NCBI GenBank assembly: GCA_015655565.1
Contig: JAATEU010000056.1
Coordinates: forward strand, 1-5,397
Source of the DNA: Clostridiales bacterium
GTDB lineage: Bacteria > Bacillota > Clostridia > Lachnospirales > Lachnospiraceae
Reading direction: 5' to 3'
DNA length: 5,397 nucleotides
Position 1 is the first letter of the stretch, and every line of letters begins with the position of its first letter. The notes under the pieces are model-generated. The model did no database searches and was not told the origin of the DNA. It saw only the letters and a program-made list of their open reading frames with translations. Below, in pieces: positions 1 to 5,397 of the stretch. The position numbers were made by a program, and so were the translations under genes.

Positions 1-259
1 CGGAGATAAGAAAGAATCCGTCACCTTTTCCATTGCCGCCACGGTCAAACCGGGATATCGACATGATGATAACGCTCCGTATTACCTGACCCTGCGCACA
101 AAAAAAGGAACCTATACAAAACAGATATGTGAAAAAGTTCCTTTAACAATTGCCTGCCATGAATTAGGAAATGAAACAATCCTGATACCGAAATTATACC
201 AAAAAGATACCGGTATTGAAAATTTAGTCGCAGTAGCTCCTGTCATCTATCTGCAATAA
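1..259 (+). CDS. C-terminal fragment of an unrecognised protein
   Basis: An open frame enters from the left edge (first full codon at base 2) and ends at TAA 257-259, giving 85 residues with no stop. The start lies outside the window. The sequence alternates short polar and hydrophobic stretches (VTFSIAATV, YYLTLRT, ETILIPKLY, LVAVAPVIYLQ), which suggests a beta-rich C-terminal domain. It has two cysteines (TKQIC and TIACHE) but no metal-binding pattern I recognise. No transmembrane segment or sorting signal is visible. It runs opposite to every other gene here and converges on the minus-strand operon, so it is probably a separate transcription unit unrelated to nitrogen fixation. I do not recognise the family. 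That it is coding rests on the uninterrupted frame, plausible codon use and the hairpin right after the stop. Confidence 0.6.
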   Translation, partial: GDKKESVTFSIAATVKPGYRHDDNAPYYLTLRTKKGTYTKQICEKVPLTIACHELGNETILIPKLYQKDTGIENLVAVAPVIYLQ

Positions 260-272
260 CCGGCACGCCGGT
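259..272 (+). terminator. Small GC hairpin at the stop of the plus-strand gene
   Basis: ACCGGC (259-264) and GCCGGT (267-272) are perfect inverted arms starting on the last base of the TAA stop. With a realistic four-base loop the stem is 5 bp. No T-run follows on the plus strand, so if it helps end the upstream transcript it is not a classical intrinsic terminator. It may instead belong to the larger repeat element that follows. An alternative pairing, GCAC (263-266) with GTGC (271-274), competes with it. Confidence 0.3.
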
Positions 273-274
273 GC

Positions 275-335
275 TGCGTTGTCGTCAATCAGCGTAGCCA
301 CGCTACGCCTTATTCCTCCGTCTTGCCCCAACGCA
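275..335. repeat. Nested inverted-repeat element (REP/MITE-like)
   Basis: An outer pair, TGCGTTG (275-281) and CAACGCA (329-335), encloses a second perfect 7-bp stem, GCGTAGC (292-298) and GCTACGC (302-308), with a 3-base loop. The element is more GC-rich than its AT-rich flanks, lies between two convergent genes, and shows no coding potential that I can support. Two nested perfect stems within 61 bp suggest a mobile or dispersed palindromic repeat, or a cruciform/RNA structure. That it is multi-copy is inference; only one copy is in this window. Confidence 0.45.
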
Positions 336-373
336 AATATCAGGCAGTTATGCAGGTTTTAAGATTAACAAAA

Positions 374-400
374 TACCGGCATAGGCCGGTAGCCTATGCC
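374..400 (-). terminator. Probable terminator of the minus-strand operon, with two alternative hairpins
   Basis: Thirteen bases beyond the stop of the last minus-strand gene (414) lie two overlapping perfect inverted repeats. One has 9-bp arms, GGCATAGGC (378-386) and GCCTATGCC (392-400), with a 5-base loop. The other has 7-bp arms, TACCGGC (374-380) and GCCGGTA (385-391), with a 4-base loop. They share bases and cannot form together. Read on the minus strand, the second stem is followed immediately by TTTTGTT, a short U-tract typical of intrinsic terminators. The plus-strand side lacks a T-run, so termination of the minus operon is the better reading. Confidence 0.55.
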
Positions 401-413
401 TAACCTGATTATA

Positions 414-1361
414 TTATGAGCAGTCCCTGCACACAGAACAGTCCCCATAACATGATTTCTCTCCCAGACTATGGTCATATACTATGCTCAGTTTACATTC
501 TTCCGTCATATACTCTGCCTTAACTATTCCATTTTCTATGATTATTTTCTCCTCCTGAAACAATATCTTAACCGGCGACTTTATGTAATCATCTTCCGTC
601 AGGCCCGTTCTTAGCACAGAAGAAATAATTCTCCTATAACCGTTTATTTTATTCTCTATTGTAATATCCCCAGAGGTAGCAAGGGAAATCAGATTGCCCC
701 TTCTGTCAAACTTTAAAGAATTTCTGTCCGCATCAACCGCTAAGGCAGCTGCATCAAAGATCTTTATCGGTCCGACCGGAGTTTTGATAAATACCGGTTC
801 GGCCGGTTCTACCGATTCAAGGGACCCGTCTTCATAAAGCTTAAAGCCAATCCGTACCGGCAATTCCCCTGCCGGTGTGCTGATTTGTATTATTTCACCC
901 GGCCACAGTATCAGGCTTCTGACACTGCCGTTCTTATAAAACCGAATTCCGCTTATTTTTGCGGTAAATTGTCCGAAGGGAAAATTAAAATTAAATTCAT
1001 TTGCCAGCTGCCCTTCTTCCTCTTCCGACCAGGAAAAGCCAATCTGCCCGTTTAGCGGAAATAAACTGTCCAGGGCACCGTCTTCATAGAAGGTAATCAG
1101 TTCTGCGGGAAAGGTACCTATGGGTGTTGTTATTCCTGTTTGTTTCTCCAAAGAAATACTTCTTAAATTTCCATCTTTGTAAAAGGATAAAGCCCGTGCA
1201 TCTTTTCTTCTTATTCCCGGATTTTTATATTGGGGTACAAGATACCCATATTTAGTCGGAATAAGATTATAAGCATTTAACCTGCACTCTTCCATTCTTC
1301 CGTTTTCATAGGCAGTATAACTGGTTACACCACAAAGTCCATGTTCTTTTATCAAGAACAT
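414..1361 (-). CDS. FYxDGxLxSL-repeat protein with Cys-rich tail, function unknown
   Basis: A 315-residue protein with no signal peptide or membrane segment. It contains a degenerate repeat of the form (F/L)Y-x-(D/N)-G-x-(L/V/M)-x-S-(L/V/I), near residues 17-28, 60-71, 91-102, 141-152, 175-186 and 218-229. A second motif, I-x-TP-x-G-x-x-P, alternates with it (about 77-86, 160-169, 192-201). The pattern resembles MORN or YwqK-type repeats, which form beta-hairpin stacks; this is similarity by eye, not a proven assignment. The last 12 residues hold C304, C308, C311 and C314 (CX3CX2CX2C), possibly a metal or Fe-S site. The start at 1361 has AAAGGA about 10 bases upstream, overlapping the end of the preceding gene, which stops 6 bp away. 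It is therefore the third gene of a tight cassette. The function is unknown to me; binding of a protein partner or a metal is only a guess. Confidence 0.85.
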   Translation of the reverse strand: MFLIKEHGLCGVTSYTAYENGRMEECRLNAYNLIPTKYGYLVPQYKNPGIRRKDARALSFYKDGNLRSISLEKQTGITTPIGTFPAELITFYEDGALDSLFPLNGQIGFSWSEEEEGQLANEFNFNFPFGQFTAKISGIRFYKNGSVRSLILWPGEIIQISTPAGELPVRIGFKLYEDGSLESVEPAEPVFIKTPVGPIKIFDAAALAVDADRNSLKFDRRGNLISLATSGDITIENKINGYRRIISSVLRTGLTEDDYIKSPVKILFQEEKIIIENGIVKAEYMTEECKLSIVYDHSLGEKSCYGDCSVCRDCS

Positions 1362-1367
1362 AATACA

Positions 1368-1910
1368 TCATCCTTTCCTATAGGCTAAGGATACAGAACC
1401 CGCAGGATCTGCAGAATTTTCTTTGGCTGTCATTTCCTGCGGCGTGATCCGATAGACGGAAACCGCTCTGCCATCCATGGAAGAACGGTATTTCTCAATC
1501 AAATTACCGGTTAGAGGGTGTCCGTAAAAATCAGGCATAAACTTATCAACCAGTTTTTGAAGAACTTTCGCCGCCTCACCCGGTTCCGTCACCTTTACCG
1601 CCTTGCCGAAAAACATTACACTCATATATGCCGTATCCGCATGACAGGGCATAGGATGTTTTACGGTGCCATATTCCTCATATATTGTAAAAGTAACCGG
1701 GGGGTTTTTAGAAAGGATATCTTCCTTTTTGCCCGAACCCATACCGTGAAAGAATACGGAGCCGTCATGCCATACATAGTTAACGGGAACTGCATAAGGA
1801 TATTCACCGCCTGCCATTGCCAACACCCCGGTTCTTGCCTGCAAAAGAAATGTTTCTATTTTCTCTTTATCCGTACAAATTCGCTGTTTATAACGTATCT
1901 GCTCCATCAT
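1368..1910 (-). CDS. Pyridoxamine 5'-phosphate oxidase-related flavin-binding protein (NimA-like)
   Basis: A 180-residue protein matching the split-barrel FMN-binding fold of the PPOX-related/NimA group. It has an N-terminal ICTDKEKIETFL helix, then a barrel strand TGVLAMAGGEYPYAVPVNYVW (29-47), the FFHGMGSGKKEDIL stretch (53-66) that in this family contacts the flavin phosphate, and the AYMSVMFFGKAVKV strand (94-107). The length is normal for the family. Members bind FMN, F420 or haem, and some reduce nitroimidazoles; the substrate here cannot be read from sequence. Its ATG (1908-1910) overlaps the TGA of the upstream amidotransferase by 4 bp (ATGA). A second ATG follows at once (1905-1907). 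The GGGAGGG site at 1917-1923 lies inside the upstream gene and suits the first ATG with a 6-base spacer. Translational coupling is likely. The protein is cytoplasmic. The broad family call is firm; the specific activity is open. Confidence 0.88.
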   Translation of the reverse strand: MMEQIRYKQRICTDKEKIETFLLQARTGVLAMAGGEYPYAVPVNYVWHDGSVFFHGMGSGKKEDILSKNPPVTFTIYEEYGTVKHPMPCHADTAYMSVMFFGKAVKVTEPGEAAKVLQKLVDKFMPDFYGHPLTGNLIEKYRSSMDGRAVSVYRITPQEMTAKENSADPAGSVSLAYRKG

Positions 1911-2620
1911 AGGGCACCCTCCCTATACATTTTTTCCAGTTGTGTCAGAAATTGATTCATCCACTTATTGTCCTGTTCCATATATTCTGTATGGGACAGC
2001 AATTCTTCCTCTGTCTGCACATAGGTATCCGGGATCAGTTCTTCCCTGCAATTGTCCACCAGACCCTTTATGATTGGCAGAGTGTTTTCCAGGTGATACT
2101 GAAATCCGAATACCCTGTCTCTATACCGGAAAGCCTGATGTGCACAGGCATCGTTTTTTGCTATTAGCCCGGCTGCTTCCGGCAGGTGGCTGAAAGTATC
2201 CCCGTGCCACTCAAATACCACCGGCTGCTCCGGAAAAAAAGAAAATAAAGGGGAGCGTCTTGCTTCCTCACTTAAGCGAACCGGAAACCAGCCAATTTCC
2301 TTATAAGGATTCTGTGTCACCTTGCCGCCTATGACCTCAGCTATTAATTGTCCACCAAGACACAGTCCAATGATTACCTTGCCGGCTTCAATGGCTTCTT
2401 TTATAAAAATCTTTTCCCTGACAAGCCAGGGATACTTCTTATCTTCATAGACATTCATGGGACCGCCCATAATTACAAGCCAGTCAAATTCCTCCTGCTT
2501 CGGCAAGGCTTCATTATGATAGAATTTTGTATCTGTAATCACATAGCCATTTTCCTTTGCCCACACAAGAATACTGCCGGGATTTTCAAATGGTACATGC
2601 TGCAAATAATGTAGTCTCAT
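1907..2620 (-). CDS. Class I glutamine amidotransferase (GMP synthase-like, stand-alone)
   Basis: A 237-residue stand-alone class I GATase domain. The nucleophile elbow is GLCLGGQ with Cys87. The remaining catalytic pair is in FQYHLE, His176 and Glu178, so the triad is complete. The oxyanion region MGGPMNVYED (51-60) and EWHGDTF (137-143) are typical of the COG0518 group that resembles the GuaA amidotransferase domain. Such proteins hydrolyse glutamine or gamma-glutamyl amides; without a synthetase partner the acceptor is unknown. I start at 2620 (MRLHYLQHV) rather than the in-frame ATG at 2656: AAAGGAAG ends 7 bases before 2620, and family members begin with this HYLQH-type strand, whereas the extra 12 residues (MPVMAVKKGSLK) look like leader DNA. 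It lies 128 bp after anfK and overlaps the next gene by 4 bp. A link to ammonia or glutamine handling in nitrogen fixation is attractive, but it is inference. Confidence 0.9.
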   Translation of the reverse strand: MRLHYLQHVPFENPGSILVWAKENGYVITDTKFYHNEALPKQEEFDWLVIMGGPMNVYEDKKYPWLVREKIFIKEAIEAGKVIIGLCLGGQLIAEVIGGKVTQNPYKEIGWFPVRLSEEARRSPLFSFFPEQPVVFEWHGDTFSHLPEAAGLIAKNDACAHQAFRYRDRVFGFQYHLENTLPIIKGLVDNCREELIPDTYVQTEEELLSHTEYMEQDNKWMNQFLTQLEKMYREGAL

Positions 2621-2627
2621 TTTTAAA

Positions 2628-2635
2628 CTTCCTTT
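2628..2635 (-). promoter_or_regulatory. Ribosome binding site that fixes the amidotransferase start
   Basis: AAAGGAAG on the minus strand lies 7 bases before the ATG at 2620. The alternative in-frame ATG at 2656 has no comparable purine-rich site, so this site decides for the shorter 237-residue protein. Confidence 0.7.
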
Positions 2636-2646
2636 CTTTACCGCCA

Positions 2647-2745
2647 TTACCGGCATTCAACTGCCGCCGGATCAAACTCTCCTGAAGCACTGCGGGCTGC
2701 TGCCTCTTTTAATCCTTCTTTAATACTGGCGAAAGTGCTGCTGCC
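2647..2745 (-). pseudogene. Stop-free stretch after anfK, possible gene remnant
   Basis: The anfK stop TAA (2749-2751) is followed by an immediate second stop TAG (2746-2748). The same frame is then open for 32 codons to a TAA at 2647-2649. The translation includes TFASIKEGLKEAAARSASGE, which has a normal amino-acid mix and codon use like the neighbours. By eye the N-terminal part recalls the first helix of small HTH antitoxins (pattern SIKxGLxEA), but there is no start codon and no domain that can be confirmed. It could be a decayed gene fragment or a chance open frame. The rest of the 2621-2748 gap shows no clear terminator or promoter, so read-through from anf into the amidotransferase cassette is possible. 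Confidence 0.2.
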
Positions 2746-2748
2746 CTA

Positions 2749-4137
2749 TTACCAGACATTAAGAACCCACTCCTTATTTTTCTTATGCTCCATATGGGTG
2801 AATAACGTATTTGCCATCTGTTCTGCCAGCCAGATTGCACCTGCATATCCCACCACCGGATGGCGGTACATTCCCGCACGGTCATAGACGGGAAAACCAA
2901 CCCGAAACATTGGAATATCGTTGTCAATAGCGGTAAACCGCCCCTTAGAGTGGCCCAAAATCAGATCCAGTTCAAGTTCCTCATTTTTAATCCGGTTTTC
3001 CAGTTCCCAAAGGTCCGCATTGGTTACAATCTGCATATCAAAGTCAACCTTTTCCTGAAGTGCTTTAATCCTGGGATCCACAGAATATGTGGTATTGTCA
3101 TCACCCAGCAGTAAAAGCATGGGCTTCATCTCCAGATCCAGGCAGAACTCCGCAAGTCCGATGACCAGATCTGCATTGCCGTAGATAGCAACTTTCTTAT
3201 TGGCAAAAAACATGTGGGTAAGGTCAGTCAAAGCGTCAATGGCAATACCACGTTCCCTGACAAGGGAGGCCGGAATCGGTTTTCCCGTCATTTTACTTAC
3301 ATTCTTTAAAAAGGTGTCTGTGTTGCGGATACCGATTGGTGCCGGACCGACAACTGCCGGAACCCCGAATTCCTCTTCCAGGTACCAGGCTGCTTTTCCG
3401 CCTTCATACCGGTTAAGTGCAATAGTACCCATTGCATTTGCCGTTGAAGCCAGGTCTGTCACCGTTGTATTGCCATGGGAAACATGATTGCCTTCCGGCA
3501 TAAGAGGTGAATCAAAATCTTCAATTTCAAACAGAACAGTGGCCTCCACCTGCATTTCGCCTAAAAGATGCTTCAGGGCAGTTACATCCCCCGGATTGAC
3601 CCATCCGGTAATCAGATTGATTTTCCCGTTGGGTTCCGTTTTTTTGGCAAAATATTTGACAAACTCTTCTACCGTTACATCATAGCCGCTTACCATGCTG
3701 CCCTTAAAACTCGGTGTATGGATGGGAATCAGATAGACCTCCCTGCCGTCATATTTTTCTTTTAAAAGTCCGTTGTTCAATTTCCTGACAACACCATCTA
3801 TATCATCACCTATGACTTCCGTGGAGCAGGTGGAGATAATCGGTATCACTTTCACATGGGGATACCGCATCAAAAGCACATCCACCGCTTCTTCCACACG
3901 GTTTAAGGCACCAAATACCGCACCGTCCTCATGGAGGGAGGAGGAAGCAAGTTCAAAACTTTCTTTAAAATGCTGTGAGAACAGCAAACGTACAAACATA
4001 ACACATCCCTGTCCCCCATGAACAATCCCAATACAATCCATTATCCCTATACTGGCGTATTGTGCACCGCAGGGCTGGCAGGTGAATATGGGGTTAATAA
4101 TACCGGCACGTTCTTTTACTTTCAATTCACAAGACAT
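2749..4137 (-). CDS. anfK: Iron-only nitrogenase FeFe protein beta subunit
   Basis: A 462-residue protein, the same length as Azotobacter AnfK as I recall it, and nearly collinear from MSCELKVKERAGIINPIFTC to the C-terminus KNKEWVLNVW. AnfK pairs with AnfD and AnfG in the FeFe protein, which takes electrons from AnfH and reduces N2, protons and, as reported for this enzyme, CO2. The three P-cluster cysteines expected on the beta side are Cys20 (IFTCQP), Cys45 (GGQGCVMF) and Cys104 (STCSTEV). Other hallmarks are ASSSLHEDGAVFG (65-77), ITGWVNPGDV (176-185), GPAPIGIRNTD (264-274) and LILGHSKGRF (392-401). VnfK and NifK are excluded by the match to AnfK throughout and the lack of their N-terminal extensions. 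Cys23 next to the P-cluster cysteine is an alanine in Azotobacter by my recollection. The start at 4137 has GAGG at 4143-4146, 5 bases upstream. The gene ends in tandem stops, TAA then TAG. It lies 86 bp downstream of anfG. Confidence 0.98.
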   Translation of the reverse strand: MSCELKVKERAGIINPIFTCQPCGAQYASIGIMDCIGIVHGGQGCVMFVRLLFSQHFKESFELASSSLHEDGAVFGALNRVEEAVDVLLMRYPHVKVIPIISTCSTEVIGDDIDGVVRKLNNGLLKEKYDGREVYLIPIHTPSFKGSMVSGYDVTVEEFVKYFAKKTEPNGKINLITGWVNPGDVTALKHLLGEMQVEATVLFEIEDFDSPLMPEGNHVSHGNTTVTDLASTANAMGTIALNRYEGGKAAWYLEEEFGVPAVVGPAPIGIRNTDTFLKNVSKMTGKPIPASLVRERGIAIDALTDLTHMFFANKKVAIYGNADLVIGLAEFCLDLEMKPMLLLLGDDNTTYSVDPRIKALQEKVDFDMQIVTNADLWELENRIKNEELELDLILGHSKGRFTAIDNDIPMFRVGFPVYDRAGMYRHPVVGYAGAIWLAEQMANTLFTHMEHKKNKEWVLNVW

Positions 4138-4169
4138 AATAACCTCTTTTCTGGATATTCAATCCTCGA

Positions 4170-4223
4170 TTAAATAATCCGTAAATAAGCAGTTGAAAAA
4201 ACAAGTTTTTTCAACACTCCTTC
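4170..4223 (-). other. SD-like sequence and 14-codon micro-ORF in the anfG-anfK gap
   Basis: Immediately after the anfG stop the minus strand reads GAAGGAG (4217-4223), a strong SD-like sequence not used by anfK, which has its own site at 4143-4146. An open frame from TTG (4212-4214) reads MKKLVFSTAYLRII and stops at TAA 4170-4172. The SD-to-TTG spacing is only 2 bases, which is poor for initiation. The frame also lies across the inverted repeat, so its lysine, valine and phenylalanine codons may simply reflect the A- and T-runs. I keep it as a marked possibility, not as a gene. Confidence 0.15.
4192..4215 (-). promoter_or_regulatory. Perfect hairpin between anfG and anfK
   Basis: GTTGAAAAAA (4192-4201) and TTTTTTCAAC (4206-4215) are exact inverted arms of 10 bp around a 4-base centre; the match extends one more base pair inward on each side. 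On the minus-strand transcript the stem lies 8 bases after the anfG stop and 54 bases before the anfK start. Six A-U pairs next to the loop make it only moderately stable, and no further T-run follows. It is more plausibly an mRNA stability, processing or partial attenuation element than a full terminator, since anfK must be made with anfD and anfG. The sequence evidence is the exact symmetry; the role is inferred. Confidence 0.5.
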
Positions 4224-4574
4224 CTAATAGAGCGGGTCAGTTAGTTCCAGATTAAGGGACCCTGTAATAGTTAAGTAATCCATACGTTCTTTAAGCCCCT
4301 GCATAAGCAGTTTAATCTCCGTTACGTCCATGCCGCTCAGCCACGAATACTTCTGCATAAATGCATCTGCCAGACACACGGCATCCGCCCAATAGCATTT
4401 GTCGGCCGGCGTGACCGTTTCCACAGCTTCTCCGCATAATATCTGCATTGTTTTGGTCAGTATCCCTTCATTTTGTTTTTCTCTGTCCCAGGTGCGGGAG
4501 TGAAACTGCCACAGACAATTTTTCATAATATAATCCACCATCTGCTCAATTTTATCTTTCATCCTGTCCTCCAT
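4224..4574 (-). CDS. anfG: Iron-only nitrogenase FeFe protein delta/gamma subunit
   Basis: A 116-residue protein, the small third subunit found only in V- and Fe-only nitrogenases. It binds AnfD on the outside of the complex, near the cofactor domain. Diagnostic stretches are [20 protein letters not shown] (13-32), LCGEAV (46-51), [12 protein letters not shown] (59-70) and [18 protein letters not shown] (91-108), all close to Azotobacter AnfG. The Azotobacter protein is about 132 residues; the difference is a shorter N-terminus here. I start at 4574 ([10 protein letters not shown]) and not at the in-frame ATG at 4664, because GGAGGTG sits 8 bases before 4574 and the longer version would overlap the end of anfD by 74 bp. 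The gene ends in TAG at 4224-4226. It follows anfD by 16 bp, consistent with one transcript and matched expression. VnfG is less likely given the AnfD and AnfK neighbours. Confidence 0.97.
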   Translation of the reverse strand: MEDRMKDKIEQMVDYIMKNCLWQFHSRTWDREKQNEGILTKTMQILCGEAVETVTPADKCYWADAVCLADAFMQKYSWLSGMDVTEIKLLMQGLKERMDYLTITGSLNLELTDPLY

Positions 4575-4582
4575 AACTATTT

Positions 4583-4589
4583 CACCTCC
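4583..4589 (-). promoter_or_regulatory. Ribosome binding site of anfG
   Basis: GGAGGTG on the minus strand lies 8 bases before the ATG at 4574 and fills most of the 16-bp gap after the anfD stop. It is a near-consensus site. It decides the anfG start against the longer in-frame option at 4664. Confidence 0.85.
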
Positions 4590-4590
4590 A

Positions 4591-5397
<807 letters not shown>

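Noticed and set aside
793..876. ACCGG/CCGGT inverted pairs inside the repeat-protein gene (793-807, 856-876), like those in the 259-391 region.
   Set aside because: They fall in codons for the recurring Pro-Val/Pro-Ala-Gly motif and are explained by codon choice; no sign of a separate element.
1518..1955. A plus-strand open frame of 145 codons opposite the flavin protein gene.
   Set aside because: It lies antisense to a well-supported gene, has no recognisable domain, and its composition looks like an antisense shadow.
2621..2656. A longer amidotransferase start at 2656.
   Set aside because: No SD before it, and the family N-terminus begins at the ATG at 2620 with a well-placed AAAGGAAG.
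2669..2680. The minus strand reads AGAGTTTGATCC, identical to the start of bacterial 16S rRNA.
   Set aside because: The match ends after 12 bases and no other rRNA sequence follows; chance similarity inside the anfK-GATase gap.
2621..2748. A promoter for the amidotransferase cassette (TTGAAT near 2656 followed by TAAAGA).
   Set aside because: The spacing is about 14 bases, too short, and the second box overlaps the ribosome binding site region.

Overview
The window carries the structural genes of an iron-only (alternative) nitrogenase, transcribed right to left, followed by a compact three-gene accessory cassette and then the convergent end of an unrelated gene. Moderately AT-rich DNA, strong GGAGG-type ribosome binding sites, short intergenic gaps and ATGA-type coupling point to a low-GC Gram-positive bacterium. 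An anaerobic Clostridia member, perhaps Lachnospiraceae, is my best guess; this is inferred from style and protein type, not from a marker gene.

Right part (2749-5397, minus strand): anfD (C-terminal 268 residues; the rest lies beyond the right edge), anfG and anfK, in the usual anfD-G-K order. All three align closely with the Azotobacter vinelandii Anf proteins as I remember them. The FeFe-cofactor ligands Cys257 and His423 of AnfD and the three AnfK P-cluster cysteines are visible. anfH should lie upstream, outside the window. anfD and anfG are 16 bp apart. anfG and anfK are 86 bp apart, and that gap holds a perfect inverted repeat and an SD-like sequence with no conventional gene.

Middle part (414-2620, minus strand): a class I glutamine amidotransferase, a NimA/PPOX-type flavin-binding protein and a protein built from short FYxDGxLxSL repeats with a Cys-rich tail. 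The three are coupled by a 4-bp overlap and a 6-bp gap. The 128 bp between anfK and this cassette show no convincing terminator or promoter, so co-transcription with anf is possible but unproven. This gap also holds a 32-codon stop-free stretch in the anfK frame, directly after tandem stop codons. No anfO/anfR-type gene follows anfK here, unlike in Azotobacter.

Left part (1-413): the C-terminal end of an unrecognised plus-strand gene, then a 154-bp convergent intergenic region packed with inverted repeats. These include a nested GC-rich element that looks like a dispersed repeat, and two mutually exclusive hairpins that probably terminate the minus-strand operon.

Together: AnfD, AnfG and AnfK form the hexameric FeFe protein that, with AnfH, reduces N2 to ammonia when Mo is scarce. 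The role of the accessory cassette is unknown. Its position next to an N2-fixation operon makes a link to nitrogen or redox metabolism conceivable, but nothing in the sequence proves it.
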